A stretch of 21,459 bases of DNA from Bacteroidales bacterium 45-6 (GCA_001897035.1 MKRS01000087.1:1-21459); one strand, 5' to 3'. Shown: positions 1 to 8,408, counted from the stretch's first letter. Notes: generated from the letters alone by a model not told the origin. Numbers and translations: made by a program.

Positions 1-1
1 G

Positions 2-715
2 CTCTACATTCCGTCACCCAACCCGCATTGCGACAAGTCGGCCCTTGCCATCCATGGTTATACGGACAATTCGATCCGTATGCTGATGATTGGTTATTTA
101 TATAGCAAAGAGATGGGCTACAATGTGCTCCTGCCCGATCTGAGGGGACAGGGCAAGAGCGAAGGAAAATATATTCAAATGGGATGGAAAGACCGGCTGG
201 ATGCCCTTCGCTGGATAGATGTAGTGAAGTCTCGGTTCGGGGATAGCACCCGGATAGTTATCCACGGCATCTCGATGGGTGCGGCAACGACCATGATGAC
301 CTCTGGCGAAAAACTTCCTCCCAACGTGAAGTGCTTCGTTGAAGATTGCGGTTACACCAGTGTGTGGGACGAGTTCGCATACAAGCTCAAATCCGATTTT
401 CATCTTCCGGCATTTCCCTTGTTGTACACCACTTCCCTCTATGCGGACCTTAAGTTAGGATGGAACTTCAAGGAAGCATCGCCTTTGGAGCAAATCAAGA
501 AGTGCAAGCAGCCCATGTTTTTTATTCACGGCGGAAGTGACACCTACGTCCCAACATGGATGGTGTATAAGCTTTACGGGGCAAAAAAAGGGGTCAAGCA
601 ACTTTGGGTGATTCCCGGAGTGGCTCACGCCCAAGCCTATTGGGACCACACGGCCGAATACACCAGTAGGGTGAAGTCGTTCGTCGGGCGATACATTGAA
701 TCTTCGTCTCACTAA
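2..715 (+). CDS. Alpha/beta hydrolase, 5' end outside window
   Basis: The reading frame is open from the first bases of the window to the TAA at 713-715, so the true start lies upstream; the ATG at 80 is internal. The fold is a serine alpha/beta hydrolase. An HGYT oxyanion-type motif lies just before the internal ATG, the nucleophile elbow reads G-I-S-M-G (Ser codon 272-274), the acidic residue lies in GGSDTYVP (Asp 539-541) and the catalytic His in VAHAQAY (His 626-628). The triad is therefore complete. Family knowledge: proteins of this kind in Bacteroidota are usually annotated as alpha/beta hydrolase or S9-like, and the substrate cannot be told from sequence. The missing N-terminus probably holds a signal or membrane anchor. 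The gene ends at a hairpin terminator and is convergent with the tRNA genes that follow. Confidence 0.85.
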   Translation, partial: LYIPSPNPHCDKSALAIHGYTDNSIRMLMIGYLYSKEMGYNVLLPDLRGQGKSEGKYIQMGWKDRLDALRWIDVVKSRFGDSTRIVIHGISMGAATTMMTSGEKLPPNVKCFVEDCGYTSVWDEFAYKLKSDFHLPAFPLLYTTSLYADLKLGWNFKEASPLEQIKKCKQPMFFIHGGSDTYVPTWMVYKLYGAKKGVKQLWVIPGVAHAQAYWDHTAEYTSRVKSFVGRYIESSSH

Positions 716-762
716 CAACGATAGGGCTTTCTGAGTGAAAGAAAAGCCATTCTATTCCAGAC

Positions 763-800
763 AAGAGTAAAAGGAGTTGCTTCTTTTACTCTTTTTCTTC
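763..800 (+). terminator. Rho-independent terminator after the hydrolase
   Basis: An 11-bp perfect stem (AAGAGTAAAAG at 763-773 with CTTTTACTCTT at 783-793), with a 9-nt loop, is followed by the T-rich tail TTTCTTC. It lies 48 bp after the hydrolase stop codon and reads in the same direction. Confidence 0.75.
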
Positions 801-854
801 TGTACCAGAATGGATTGCGGTGTGGATAAGTTGTTTCCAGAAATGGAACCAAGT

Positions 855-898
855 AGAATAAAAAGAGGAAGAGATTCAAACAGAATCTCTTCCTCTTT
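855..898 (-). terminator. Terminator of the tRNA transcript (minus strand)
   Basis: A 16-bp perfect stem (862-877 with 883-898) closes a 5-nt loop. On the minus strand it is followed by a run of T (complement of the A run just left of the stem). It lies directly after the 3' end of tRNA-Gly, so it should end the tRNA transcript. The plus-strand side has few T residues, so it works less well from that side. Confidence 0.85.
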
Positions 899-902
899 AT
901 AG

Positions 903-975
903 AGCGGAAGACGGGGCTCAAACCCGCGACCCTCAGCTTGGAAGGCTAATGCTCTATCAACTGAGCTACTTCCGC
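903..975 (-). tRNA. tRNA-Gly (TCC)
   Basis: On the minus strand the acceptor stem GCGGAAG (975-969) pairs fully with CTTCCGC (910-904), with 903 as discriminator base. The anticodon loop reads CTTCCAA, giving anticodon TCC (942-940) for glycine. The T arm has a five-pair stem and a loop starting TTTGAGC. Length is 73 nt. CCA is not encoded. It follows tRNA-Tyr after a 14-nt gap, so the two are probably one transcript. Confidence 0.95.
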
Positions 976-989
976 ATCATTGAATTTTG

Positions 990-1072
990 TGGGCAGTGAT
1001 GGATTCGAACCACCGAAGGCGAAAGCCAGCTGAGTTACAGTCAGCCCCATTTGGCCACTCTGGTAACTGCCC
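990..1072 (-). tRNA. tRNA-Tyr (GTA)
   Basis: On the minus strand GGGCAGT (1072-1066) pairs with ACTGCCC (997-991), and 990 gives discriminator A. The anticodon loop CTGTAAC holds GTA (1038-1036) for tyrosine. A long variable arm (class II) is present, as expected for bacterial tRNA-Tyr, and the T arm reads GGTTCGAATCC. Length is 83 nt; CCA is not encoded. It is the first gene of the two-tRNA unit. Confidence 0.95.
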
Positions 1073-1089
1073 TTTTTTCAATTGCGATG

Positions 1090-1121
1090 CAAAGATAGCG
1101 ATTAGATTTTATTTCTCCAAG
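1090..1121 (-). promoter_or_regulatory. Promoter of the tRNA-Tyr/tRNA-Gly unit
   Basis: Read on the minus strand, TATCTTTGC (complement of 1097-1089) matches the Bacteroidota -7 consensus TAnnTTTGY. A partial -33 element, CTTG (complement of 1121-1118), lies 20 bp upstream. The -33 part lies inside the last codons of ribH, so the tRNA promoter overlaps the end of that gene. The distance to the tRNA-Tyr 5' end (1072) is right for a tRNA promoter. Confidence 0.7.
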
Positions 1122-1596
1122 AAAAATCAATCATTTTTATTGCTGTCACTGCGGCTTCATCGCCTTTGTTGCCATGAATTCCTCCGGCACGGTCAATAGC
1201 CTGTTGCATGTCGTCCGTGGTCAAAAGTCCGAATATGAAGGGAATGCCATACAGTGTGTTTAGATGCGCTATGCCTTGAGTGACCCCGCTGCAAACGTAT
1301 TCGAAATGTGGAGTTCCCCCGCGAACTACGCATCCGATAACGATCACTGCATCCAACTGGTGAGCTTCGGCCATGGCTTGCGCGCCATAAATGAGTTCAA
1401 AACTGCCGGGAACATAGTCCACCAGGATGTTTTCTGCAAGCACTCCGTTTTCTGCAAGCACCTTGCAGGCGCCGTCGCGCAGGGCGAATGTGATGTCTTC
1501 GTTCCATTCCGAAACCACGATGCCTACACGCATGTTTTTGCCGTCAGGCATTTTGGAGGCATCGTAAGAAGATAGGTTGTGGTATGCTGTTGCCAT
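1102..1596 (-). CDS. ribH: 6,7-dimethyl-8-ribityllumazine synthase (RibH)
   Basis: Catalyses the next-to-last step of riboflavin synthesis, joining 5-amino-6-ribitylamino-uracil with 3,4-dihydroxy-2-butanone 4-phosphate, in the cytoplasm as a cage- or ring-like multimer. Family motifs are present: [10 protein letters not shown] (residues 64-73), [10 protein letters not shown] with the catalytic His97, and HGNKGDEAA (141-149). The chosen ATG (1594-1596) gives 164 residues, which is the usual size for the family; a longer frame of 185 residues only adds a non-conserved tail. It follows the TPR gene on the same strand, with a hairpin terminator between them, so part of its transcription may start separately. 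No FMN riboswitch was seen upstream. Confidence 0.95.
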   Translation of the reverse strand: MATAYHNLSSYDASKMPDGKNMRVGIVVSEWNEDITFALRDGACKVLAENGVLAENILVDYVPGSFELIYGAQAMAEAHQLDAVIVIGCVVRGGTPHFEYVCSGVTQGIAHLNTLYGIPFIFGLLTTDDMQQAIDRAGGIHGNKGDEAAVTAIKMIDFSWRNKI

Positions 1597-1634
1597 AATA
1601 TCTTGTCCTTTTTTTGATGTGGTTGCATATAATA

Positions 1635-1666
1635 ACAAAAAAAGTTCCGTTGGAATCACGAAACTT
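1635..1666 (-). terminator. Hairpin between the TPR gene and ribH
   Basis: On the minus strand AAGTTTCG (1666-1659) pairs with CGGAACTT (1649-1642), 8 bp with one G-U, around a 9-nt loop. A run of T (complement of A at 1637-1641) follows. It sits after the TPR gene stop and before ribH. It may terminate or attenuate read-through into ribH. Confidence 0.65.
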
Positions 1667-1697
1667 TCTTTGTTATCTTAAGCTTCTCCCGAGGAGA

Positions 1698-2402
1698 TTA
1701 TTTTTTCAACAATTGAGCTTCGCCAATATATTTGTCAGCTTCGACAGCTTCGGGCGAGTTCATATAATCGTTCTTGACCTTCGTGAAGATTTCAATCACC
1801 TTGTCGTTGTTTTTCAACTGACGGTAAACGAGGCCTGCTTTCTTGTAGTAGATCGGGCTCAACAGCGGGTCGTCAGCTTTCTTGGCAGTTGTTTCAAACT
1901 GTGAAGCAGCTTCTTCCAGCTTGTTTTGACCGGCGTAGCAGTCTCCAATAGCACCTTGCACGGCATGGGAAATCAATTCGTCGTCGCCACTGAAACCTTT
2001 CAAGAATTTCAATGCTTCTTCGTATTTTCCAAGGCGAGCATACGAGATACCGGCATAAGCCTTTGCTACGTTTCCAGCCTTTGTGGAACCATATTCGTTG
2101 ATGAAGGCTACCATTCCGTCAAAGCCTTTTCCATCTCCGAAAAGGGTGATGGAGTCGCGTTCTGCACGGAAATATTCTTCACCTTTGAACAGTTCGGCTT
2201 GTGCTTTTTCGTTTCTCGGATCCAGATAGAACTGCTTGACTCCAAAATAGATAAGCACGGCAGCAACAATCACGGCGAGTCCTATCGAGATAGGTTTTAG
2301 ATTTTTTTCAAGGAAATTTTCTGATTTCAGAACGGCTTCGTTTACCGATTCCCATTCTTTTCCGACTCTTTCTTCGTCCTGTTCTTTTCTCGTTTTTGTC
2401 AT
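1698..2402 (-). CDS. Membrane-anchored tetratricopeptide (YfgM-like) protein
   Basis: A 234-residue protein with a charged cytoplasmic N-terminus (1-35), one transmembrane helix (about 37-57, rich in I, V, A and L) and a helical C-terminal part with TPR-like repeats: AKAYAGISYARLGKYEEALKF, GAIGDCYAGQNKLEEAASQF and KAGLVYRQLKNNDKVIEIF. Such anchored TPR proteins resemble YfgM, an envelope chaperone partner of the Sec translocon, but that role here is inference. The ATG at 2400-2402 was preferred over one 48 bp upstream because the longer version adds a lysine- and histidine-rich stretch and would start only about 5 bp from the predicted -7 box (2448-2455). It is upstream of ribH on the same strand and divergent from recF. 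Confidence 0.8.
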   Translation of the reverse strand: MTKTRKEQDEERVGKEWESVNEAVLKSENFLEKNLKPISIGLAVIVAAVLIYFGVKQFYLDPRNEKAQAELFKGEEYFRAERDSITLFGDGKGFDGMVAFINEYGSTKAGNVAKAYAGISYARLGKYEEALKFLKGFSGDDELISHAVQGAIGDCYAGQNKLEEAASQFETTAKKADDPLLSPIYYKKAGLVYRQLKNNDKVIEIFTKVKNDYMNSPEAVEADKYIGEAQLLKK

Positions 2403-2447
2403 AAATATATGTATATTATGCTTTTTAGGTTTCTTTTTAAGCAGATG

Positions 2448-2478
2448 CAAAAGTAATAGTTTTATGTTTATAAAGAAA
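2448..2478 (-). promoter_or_regulatory. Promoter of the TPR gene
   Basis: On the minus strand TACTTTTGC (complement of 2455-2447) fits TAnnTTTGY. TTTC (complement of 2478-2475) lies 19 bp upstream and is one base off the -33 TTTG. Transcription would begin about 40 bp before the ATG at 2402. Confidence 0.6.
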
Positions 2479-2659
2479 ATTTCGCCCGTTATTTTTTAAA
2501 TAGGTGGTTTTTTATCGAATATTTTCCTAAATGAAGAGATGGAAGATGGCTTCCCTGAGGTAGCCTATTTTCTTGAAGGTTCACTCGGCTTTGTTTTTCT
2601 TGGCAAGCGAAGGGTGGGGTGGGGGTGAATTTCGAAAGCATTTTGGAGAATCATTCTCA

Positions 2660-2691
2660 TTTCCATCTGAACCGATAAATTCGTACATTTG
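2660..2691 (+). promoter_or_regulatory. Promoter of recF
   Basis: TTTC (2660-2663), then 20 bp, then TACATTTGT (2684-2692), which matches TAnnTTTGY. A GTG codon at 2691 that could extend RecF by 8 residues overlaps this box, so the ATG at 2715 is the better start. Confidence 0.7.
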
Positions 2692-2714
2692 TGATTCACT
2701 TTGTGCATCAGCCT

Positions 2715-3824
2715 ATGATTTTGGAACACCTTTCAGTACTTCATTTCAAGAACATCGAGCAGGCCGACCTCGATTTTTCCCCGAAAATCAATTATTTTCT
2801 CGGAAAAAACGCCATGGGGAAGACCAACCTGCTGGATGCGATCTACTATTTGTCGTTCTGCAAGAGCCATTCCAATCCCATTGACACACAAAATATTTCG
2901 CACAAGCAGGAATTTGCTTTGTTGCAGGCAAACTACCTGTTTGAAGAGGAGCGGCGCGAAAACTTTTTTTGCAGCATCCGCCACAAGCACAAAAAGCAAT
3001 TTAAGCGTGACAAGCGCGAATACGAGCGGCTTTCGGAGCATATAGGTGTGTTGCCTTTGGTGATTGTGTCGCCGGCCGACACGGAGCTTATTGCCGGAGG
3101 AAGCGAGCTTCGTCGAAAGTTCGTGGATGTTATTCTGTCGCAATTCGATAAGGAATACTTGCAATCGCTGATCCGCTACAACAAGGCTTTGATGCAGCGT
3201 AACGCTCTTCTCAAGTCGGATTATCCGGTGGAAGAGAGCTTGTTTGAGATATGGGAAGAGCAACTGGCCCTTGAGGGCAAAGTGATACACTCGAAACGGG
3301 AAAAGTTTGTGGAGGATTTCACTCCCGTTTTTCAAGAATACTATCGCCGGATCGCATCTTCCGACGAAAACATCCAGTTTGAATACGAATCGCACCTCAA
3401 TGAGGGCGAATTGCAGCCCCTGCTCAAGGAAAAGCGCAGTAGGGACCAAATACTCGGATACACTTCCGTCGGCATTCACAAGGACGACCTGGAGATGCGC
3501 ATCGGCGAATATTCCATCAAGCGCGTCGGATCGCAGGGGCAAAACAAGACTTATGTGGTCGCCCTGAAGCTCGCACAATTCGACATGATGGCCCGCATGG
3601 GCTACACGACGCCCATCTTGCTCTTGGATGATATTTTCGATAAGCTCGATTCGCAGCGGGTGGAGCAAATCATCCAGATTGTGTCGGAAGACAAGTTCGG
3701 GCAAATATTCATCACCGACACCAATCGGAAATACCTCGACGACATCCTCAAGAAGGTGAACCAAAACTTCCACCTCTACCGTGTGGATAACGGGCAGGTG
3801 GAGCAGTTGCAATCGGAAGAATAG
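2715..3824 (+). CDS. recF: DNA replication and repair protein RecF
   Basis: RecF is an SMC/ABC-type ATPase that, with RecO and RecR, loads RecA on gapped DNA. The 369-residue product has the full ABC set: Walker A GKNAMGKT (30-37), signature region VGSQGQNKT (271-279) and Walker B ILLLDDIFDKLD (about 301-312). Length is normal for RecF. The ATG at 2715 gives the N-terminus MILEHLSVLHFKNI, which agrees with the family; the alternative GTG at 2691 lies in the promoter box. The DUF721 gene begins 11 bp after the stop and is surely co-transcribed. A long antisense frame over the gene is a shadow of its codon bias. Confidence 0.96.
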   Translation: MILEHLSVLHFKNIEQADLDFSPKINYFLGKNAMGKTNLLDAIYYLSFCKSHSNPIDTQNISHKQEFALLQANYLFEEERRENFFCSIRHKHKKQFKRDKREYERLSEHIGVLPLVIVSPADTELIAGGSELRRKFVDVILSQFDKEYLQSLIRYNKALMQRNALLKSDYPVEESLFEIWEEQLALEGKVIHSKREKFVEDFTPVFQEYYRRIASSDENIQFEYESHLNEGELQPLLKEKRSRDQILGYTSVGIHKDDLEMRIGEYSIKRVGSQGQNKTYVVALKLAQFDMMARMGYTTPILLLDDIFDKLDSQRVEQIIQIVSEDKFGQIFITDTNRKYLDDILKKVNQNFHLYRVDNGQVEQLQSEE

Positions 3825-3835
3825 ATCAAACGGAT

Positions 3836-4129
3836 ATGCGGAAAAAGAATACAGAATCGATAGGCGAAGTGTTGAGCCAGTTTTTTTCGGAGAACGAAGT
3901 TTTTCAGAAGAAGTTGGGCGAAAACCGCATCCTGAACGGCTGGGAGGAGCTGTTGGGGGCTTCCATCGCGTCCTACACCACCAACCTCTACATCCGCAAC
4001 TCCATACTTCATGTGCATGTGTCCTCGTCGGTGCTTCGTTCCGAACTTATCATCAACCGCCACAACCTTGTCAAAAAGCTCAACAAACATGCGGGGATGG
4101 AGGTGATAAAAGATATTGTGTTCAGGTAG
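3836..4129 (+). CDS. DUF721 / DciA-like protein
   Basis: A small 97-residue protein with the DUF721 pattern: an N-terminal helix, the central GWEELLGASIASYTTNLYIRN segment, then a beta strand LHVHVSSSVLRSEL and a final helix, like the KH-like fold of DciA. DciA is the ancestral loader of the replicative helicase DnaB in bacteria without DnaC. In Bacteroidota DUF721 proteins are commonly coded next to recF, as here (11-bp gap). Its link to helicase loading is known for the family, not shown for this protein. The 3' end overlaps the end of folK, which comes from the other strand, by 8 bp. Confidence 0.85.
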   Translation: MRKKNTESIGEVLSQFFSENEVFQKKLGENRILNGWEELLGASIASYTTNLYIRNSILHVHVSSSVLRSELIINRHNLVKKLNKHAGMEVIKDIVFR

Positions 4130-4589
4130 GTTTCCCTGCTTCCGCCAGCTCCTTCACACTTTTCCCCAGCACGGGATGCACCGTCTCCGGGGCAATCTCG
4201 CTCAAAGGTTTCAGCACAAAGTCCCTTTCGTGCATCAGGGGATGGGGAACGGTCAACCTTTCCGACTCAATGATCTGATTCTCCATAAGCAAAATGTCAA
4301 TATCGATAGTTCGGTCGTGGTATATTCCGGCAGATGACTTCGACATTCTTCCCAATTCCTTTTCGATAGCTTCTGTCCTATCAAGAATATCCAAGGGTGA
4401 TAGAGGCGTTTCCACGCCACAGGCTGCATTCAGGAAACGATGTTCCGATTGAAAGCCTTCGGGTGTAGTATCATAAAAAGCGGATCGGGAAACTACTTTC
4501 CCAATCCGCTCGTTTATCAGTTGAATGGCTGCCTGCAAAGTTTCTTCGCGAGACCCCATATTTGATCCTAAACCAAGGTAAACCTGCAT
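4122..4589 (-). CDS. folK: 2-amino-4-hydroxy-6-hydroxymethyldihydropteridine diphosphokinase (FolK)
   Basis: Transfers pyrophosphate from ATP to 6-hydroxymethyl-7,8-dihydropterin in folate synthesis, in the cytoplasm. The 155-residue length is typical. Visible motifs: GLGSNMGSREETL at the N-terminus, the Mg-binding pair in HDRTIDIDIL (Asp96, Asp98) and PHPLMHERDFVLKPL (116-130). It is the last gene of the minus-strand operon: the queA stop lies one base before its start codon, so translation is probably coupled. Its 3' end runs 8 bp into the convergent DUF721 gene. Confidence 0.95.
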   Translation of the reverse strand: MQVYLGLGSNMGSREETLQAAIQLINERIGKVVSRSAFYDTTPEGFQSEHRFLNAACGVETPLSPLDILDRTEAIEKELGRMSKSSAGIYHDRTIDIDILLMENQIIESERLTVPHPLMHERDFVLKPLSEIAPETVHPVLGKSVKELAEAGKPT

Positions 4590-4590
4590 C

Positions 4591-5640
4591 TTAGATGATT
4601 AGCATGGCATCTCCATACGTGCCAAACCGATAGCCTTCTTTCACCGCCAAGGTGTAAGCGTTCATGATGAGGTCGTATCCGCCGAAAGCTGTGGTCATCA
4701 TCAACAGCGGGCTTTGGGGATGGTGGAAATTCGTTATCAACGAATCGGCCACGGTGAAGTCGTAAGGCGGGAAGATAAACTTGTTTGTCCAGGTGTCGGC
4801 TGGCTTCAGATGGCCGTTGGTGCTAACGATGGTTTCCACCGCGCGCATCACCGAAGTTCCCACCGCACACACTTTGTTGCCGTTGTCCTTGGCTTTGTTC
4901 ACGTGGTTGGCGGTTTCGTCCGTAACGATCATTTGTTCGGAATCCACTTTGTGTTTTGTCAGATCCTCCACGTCTATCTCGCGGTAGTTTCCCAATCCCG
5001 AATGGAGTGTGATGAAGGTGAAGTCAACGCCCTTGATTTCCATCCTTTTCATTAGTTCGCGGCTGAAGTGAAGTCCGGCAGCTGGTGCCACTACGGCTCC
5101 TTCGTTCTTGGCGAAGATGGTTTGGTAGCGTTCCTTGTCGATGGCTTCCTCGCCACGGCCTAAATATTTGGGGATAGGTGTCTCGCCCAAGGAATATAGA
5201 GTAGGCTTAAATTCTTCGGAAGACCCGTCGTATAGAAAACGGAGGGTGCGGCCGCGGGAAGTGGTGTTGTCGATCACTTCGGCCACCATCGAGTCGTTTT
5301 CTCCGAAATAGAGTTTGTTACCGATCCGTATTTTGCGTGCCGGATCCACCAGCACATCCCAGTAGTGAAGGGTGGGGTTTAACTCCCGGAGGAGGAAAAC
5401 TTCGATTTTGGCACCGGTTTTTTCCTTGTTGCCATACAGGCGGGCCGGAAACACCTTGGTGTCGTTCATCACGAACACGTCTTTGTCGTCAAAATAATCC
5501 AGAACGTCTTTGAACGTCCGGTGTTCTATTTCACCTGTTTTGCGATGCACCACCATCATGCGGGATTCATCTCTGTGTTTTGCTGGGTATTTGGCAATTA
5601 ATTCATCCGGAAGGTCAAACTTAAATTGAGATAGCTTCAT
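4591..5640 (-). CDS. queA: S-adenosylmethionine:tRNA ribosyltransferase-isomerase (QueA)
   Basis: Moves the ribosyl part of SAM onto 7-aminomethyl-7-deazaguanine in tRNA to make epoxyqueuosine at the wobble position. The 349-residue product starts with the family N-terminus ([18 protein letters not shown]) and has the conserved AAGLHFS segment, the [15 protein letters not shown] block and the C-terminal [19 protein letters not shown] motif. It sits between truB and folK on the same strand; 77 bp separate it from truB, with no terminator seen. It acts on tRNA, as does the neighbour TruB. Confidence 0.95.
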   Translation of the reverse strand: MKLSQFKFDLPDELIAKYPAKHRDESRMMVVHRKTGEIEHRTFKDVLDYFDDKDVFVMNDTKVFPARLYGNKEKTGAKIEVFLLRELNPTLHYWDVLVDPARKIRIGNKLYFGENDSMVAEVIDNTTSRGRTLRFLYDGSSEEFKPTLYSLGETPIPKYLGRGEEAIDKERYQTIFAKNEGAVVAPAAGLHFSRELMKRMEIKGVDFTFITLHSGLGNYREIDVEDLTKHKVDSEQMIVTDETANHVNKAKDNGNKVCAVGTSVMRAVETIVSTNGHLKPADTWTNKFIFPPYDFTVADSLITNFHHPQSPLLMMTTAFGGYDLIMNAYTLAVKEGYRFGTYGDAMLII

Positions 5641-5717
5641 ATATTATTGTATATCTGTTTGTTATGTATTTATTGCACCTGGCAAAGAGAATGGTTCTTC
5701 ACCCGGTTGTTTGAATA

Positions 5718-6434
5718 TTAATGTGTTTCTACGGTTTCCAAAACCGTTGGGTCTATTTTTTCGAAAAAAGAGTCGAGTTCATCTGTTTTCATGCAATCTT
5801 CTACACGGATCTCCCCGATTCGTGTCCGCTGCAAAGCAACCAAATGACCTCCCGAGTTCAATGCCTGACCTATGTCGCGGGCCAATGCCCGAATGTAGGT
5901 ACCTTTGCTGCAAACCACACGGATGGATATTTCCTGCGGGTCAAACGCAAGAAGTTCGATTTCGTCAATCACTAAGAGTTTCGATTGCAGCTCCACTTCC
6001 TTTCCCTCGCGGGCCAAGTCGTAAGCACGTTTGCCATTTACCTTGCAGGCCGAAAAACTGGGAGGAATTTGCTCGATGGCTCCCACAAATTTCTTCAAGG
6101 TCTCTTCCACCAACTCTTTGGTTATATGAGACGTTTCGAAGGTCTGATCTATTTCAGTTTCCAGGTCGAACGACGGGGTGGTGGCTCCAAGCCTGATTGC
6201 GGCAACGTATTCTTTGTCCTGATATTGGAACGACTCGATGAGTTTGGTCTTTTTCCCCGTGCATATTATCATCACTCCGGTGGCCAATGGGTCGAGCGTG
6301 CCAGCGTGTCCCACTTTCAGTTTTTTTACGTTCAACTTGCGGGTCAGTCCGTTGCGTATTTTTTTTACCAGCGCAAACGATGTCCAGTCAAGCGGTTTGT
6401 CAAAATATAAAATTTCGCCTTCTATAAAATTCAT
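5718..6434 (-). CDS. truB: tRNA pseudouridine(55) synthase TruB
   Basis: Isomerises U55 in the T loop of tRNAs. The 238-residue protein holds the catalytic motif GHAGTLDPLATGV with Asp48, the KPLDWTSF motif near the N-terminus, and the CSKGTYIRALARDIG motif in the second half. It is somewhat short compared with enzymes carrying a full C-terminal PUA domain; the short form is common in Bacteroidota. Its ATG overlaps the uppP stop codon (TAATG arrangement), so the two are translationally coupled. Confidence 0.95.
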   Translation of the reverse strand: MNFIEGEILYFDKPLDWTSFALVKKIRNGLTRKLNVKKLKVGHAGTLDPLATGVMIICTGKKTKLIESFQYQDKEYVAAIRLGATTPSFDLETEIDQTFETSHITKELVEETLKKFVGAIEQIPPSFSACKVNGKRAYDLAREGKEVELQSKLLVIDEIELLAFDPQEISIRVVCSKGTYIRALARDIGQALNSGGHLVALQRTRIGEIRVEDCMKTDELDSFFEKIDPTVLETVETH

Positions 6435-7252
6435 TATGCAATTGTCAGGTTATGTCCCAAAAGGAGCAAAATAAGAATGGCTCCTCCTACAATGATACGG
6501 TAAACACCGAATGCTTTGAAGCCGTATTTTGTGACAAATCCTATGAAGAATTTGATGGCTAAGATGGCCACAACGAAGGCCACTATGTTTCCGATAATCA
6601 GAATCGGCAAATTCTCATGTAGCAGCGAGAAATCGAAGTCGAAGTGACCGCCGCCTTGCACTTTCACTAAGTCGTACACTTTCTTGGCTGTGGCTGCGGC
6701 CATGGTGGGTACAGCCAGAAAAAACGAGAATTCGGCAGCATCCCTGCGGGTGAGTCCTCGTGTCATACCTCCCACGATGGTGGCCATGGAGCGGGAAACT
6801 CCCGGAATCATGGCGATACATTGAAAGCAGCCAACGATGAACGCATTCTTTGAGCTTATTTCCTTACCTTCTGGTTGGGTTGGCCTGTTGAACCACTTGT
6901 CAACAAAGAGCATGATGACGCCGCCCACGACCAGCATGATGGCCACGACTTCCACGCTCTCCAAGAGCGCATCGATTTTCTTGCTGAATAATCCTCCCAG
7001 AATGAGGGCAGGGATAAACCCGATGAATAATTTCAAGTAGAATGTCCAGGATTGGAAAAACCGTTTCCAATAGAGGGCGATCACAGAGAGGATGGCTCCG
7101 AACTGGATGATGACCGTGAATGCTTTCACAAATTCCGATGGTGGAACACCCAGGATAGACTCTGCGATAATCATGTGTCCAGTGGAAGAGACAGGGAGAA
7201 ACTCCGTCAATCCCTCCACGATGGCGATGATAATGGCTTGGAATACAGTCAT
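6434..7252 (-). CDS. uppP: Undecaprenyl-diphosphatase (UppP/BacA)
   Basis: An integral inner-membrane enzyme that removes a phosphate from undecaprenyl diphosphate and so recycles the lipid carrier for peptidoglycan and other envelope glycans; extra copies give bacitracin resistance. The 272-residue sequence has the two signature motifs [14 protein letters not shown] (13-26) and PGVSRS (150-155, with the catalytic Arg154), and about eight hydrophobic segments. It overlaps the DUF3098 gene upstream and truB downstream by one base each, so it is inside a tightly packed operon. Confidence 0.96.
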   Translation of the reverse strand: MTVFQAIIIAIVEGLTEFLPVSSTGHMIIAESILGVPPSEFVKAFTVIIQFGAILSVIALYWKRFFQSWTFYLKLFIGFIPALILGGLFSKKIDALLESVEVVAIMLVVGGVIMLFVDKWFNRPTQPEGKEISSKNAFIVGCFQCIAMIPGVSRSMATIVGGMTRGLTRRDAAEFSFFLAVPTMAAATAKKVYDLVKVQGGGHFDFDFSLLHENLPILIIGNIVAFVVAILAIKFFIGFVTKYGFKAFGVYRIIVGGAILILLLLGHNLTIA

Positions 7253-7503
7253 TATTTATTTCCCTCCTTCTTTTTGTTCCAGTCTGCTGGCATTAAGATG
7301 CCTCCAATCATTATTATAAAACCAACAAAGCGAGTGACAGGTGCAACCACGATGCGGCGTGTACTAAAAATATCCGGCTGAAATCCGCCCTCAATCGAAG
7401 ACCCTTTACCTGTCATCAAGATAAAGCCCACAATGATAATAAGCACTGCTATGGCGCAGATAATGAAGTTAAGCTTGCCAAAGGCAAAAATCTTTTTGTC
7501 CAT
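7252..7503 (-). CDS. DUF3098 small membrane protein
   Basis: An 83-residue protein with two predicted transmembrane helices (about 11-30 and 56-72) separated by a short loop containing [16 protein letters not shown], and a lysine-rich C-terminus. This matches DUF3098, a family found in Bacteroidota, nearly always between ftsX and uppP. Function is unknown; the position suggests a role in division or envelope synthesis, which is inference. It starts 23 bp after ftsX and overlaps uppP by one base. Confidence 0.85.
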   Translation of the reverse strand: MDKKIFAFGKLNFIICAIAVLIIIVGFILMTGKGSSIEGGFQPDIFSTRRIVVAPVTRFVGFIIMIGGILMPADWNKKKEGNK

Positions 7504-7526
7504 ATTCTCAATTGATTTTTAGTTTT

Positions 7527-8408
7527 TTATATGTAGTAAAACTTGTCTGTCTTCATTCTCAGGTAACGGTTGACGGCAAATACTGTTGCCACAAACGTCA
7601 ACAAAATACCTAAGGCCAATACTGCTCCAAACACGATGAACAAATTGTTGATGTCGATGATCGTGAGCAAGTCCGGGTATTCCTGCTGGAAGTAGTAAAC
7701 CAGGCCCAATATGCCCAGATTGGCCAAGAAGGCCGCAACGATTCCGGAAACGATCATTCCTGTTACAAACGGCTTGCGGATGAAGCTATTGGTGGCGCCC
7801 ACCAGCCGCATCGTGTTGATGAGGAAGCGGCGAGAATAGATGTTCAACCGGATTGTGTTTTGGACTAACGCAAAGGATATGACCATCAACACGATGGCCA
7901 GCACCAATAGCCCCGCTCCGATGCGCGACAGGTTGGTATTCACCATGCGCAGGTCGTCGGCACTGTACATGACGTTTTTTACCAAATTCAGCCCTTTCAG
8001 ATCCTTTTCAACTACCTTGATGCTGTCGGGGTTGGCATATTCCGGCTTGAGTTTGATGTCGAAACAGTCTGATGCAGGGTTGTAGCCCAGCACCTCTTCG
8101 GGATCGCGTCCCAAATCTTCCACCAACTGCTTCTTGATCTCTTCCTTGCCTATAAAACGGAGCGACTTGACGTACTTTTTTTTCTGGATGGCGGTCTGCA
8201 GCTTGCTGGTGGCAGACTTGTCCATATCACCGGATATGACAACTGATATTGTCAGATTCTCTTTAACAAATGCAGAAATTCCCCTGCCCGTGAAGGCGGT
8301 GAGGAGGGTCAACCCGAGCAAGAACAACACCAAGGATATGCTGATCGTAGTGGTCACCTTGGCGTTGAAAATTGTTGTCGATTTAATTTGCCGGCGTTTA
8401 TTCGACAT
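7527..8408 (-). CDS. ftsX: Cell division protein FtsX
   Basis: FtsX is the membrane part of the FtsEX complex, which senses division and controls peptidoglycan hydrolases across the inner membrane. The product from the ATG at 8406-8408 is 293 residues, with TM1 at about 22-41, a periplasmic domain (about 45-160), then three more TM helices in the MacB/FtsX-type C-terminal region. An upstream in-frame ATG (8441) would add 11 residues; the shorter start is preferred because SNKRRQIKSTTIFNAK is a usual cytoplasmic N-terminus. FtsE is not in the window. First gene of the operon that ends with folK. Confidence 0.92.
   Translation of the reverse strand: MSNKRRQIKSTTIFNAKVTTTISISLVLFLLGLTLLTAFTGRGISAFVKENLTISVVISGDMDKSATSKLQTAIQKKKYVKSLRFIGKEEIKKQLVEDLGRDPEEVLGYNPASDCFDIKLKPEYANPDSIKVVEKDLKGLNLVKNVMYSADDLRMVNTNLSRIGAGLLVLAIVLMVISFALVQNTIRLNIYSRRFLINTMRLVGATNSFIRKPFVTGMIVSGIVAAFLANLGILGLVYYFQQEYPDLLTIIDINNLFIVFGAVLALGILLTFVATVFAVNRYLRMKTDKFYYI

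Larger units (their letters stand above)
2403..2714. other. Divergent intergenic region, TPR gene / recF
   Basis: A 312-bp region without a supported gene. It holds two outward-facing promoters (2448-2478 minus, 2660-2691 plus). The middle (about 2480-2655) has AT-rich tracts and a G-rich stretch near 2610-2630; I see no convincing operator, RNA or small gene in it. Confidence 0.6.

Noticed and set aside
987..1199. A 70-codon plus-strand frame
   Set aside because: It covers the antisense of tRNA-Tyr and the end of ribH; such frames are a common artefact over tRNAs.
1597..1697. Possible FMN riboswitch before ribH
   Set aside because: The 101-bp gap is too short and only shows a terminator-like hairpin and a small TCTCC/GGAGA hairpin (1685-1697); the conserved FMN aptamer blocks are not seen.
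2733..3812. A 359-codon open frame on the minus strand across recF
   Set aside because: It lies fully inside recF in antisense, has no known domain or promoter, and comes from recF codon bias. recF itself is complete with all ABC motifs.
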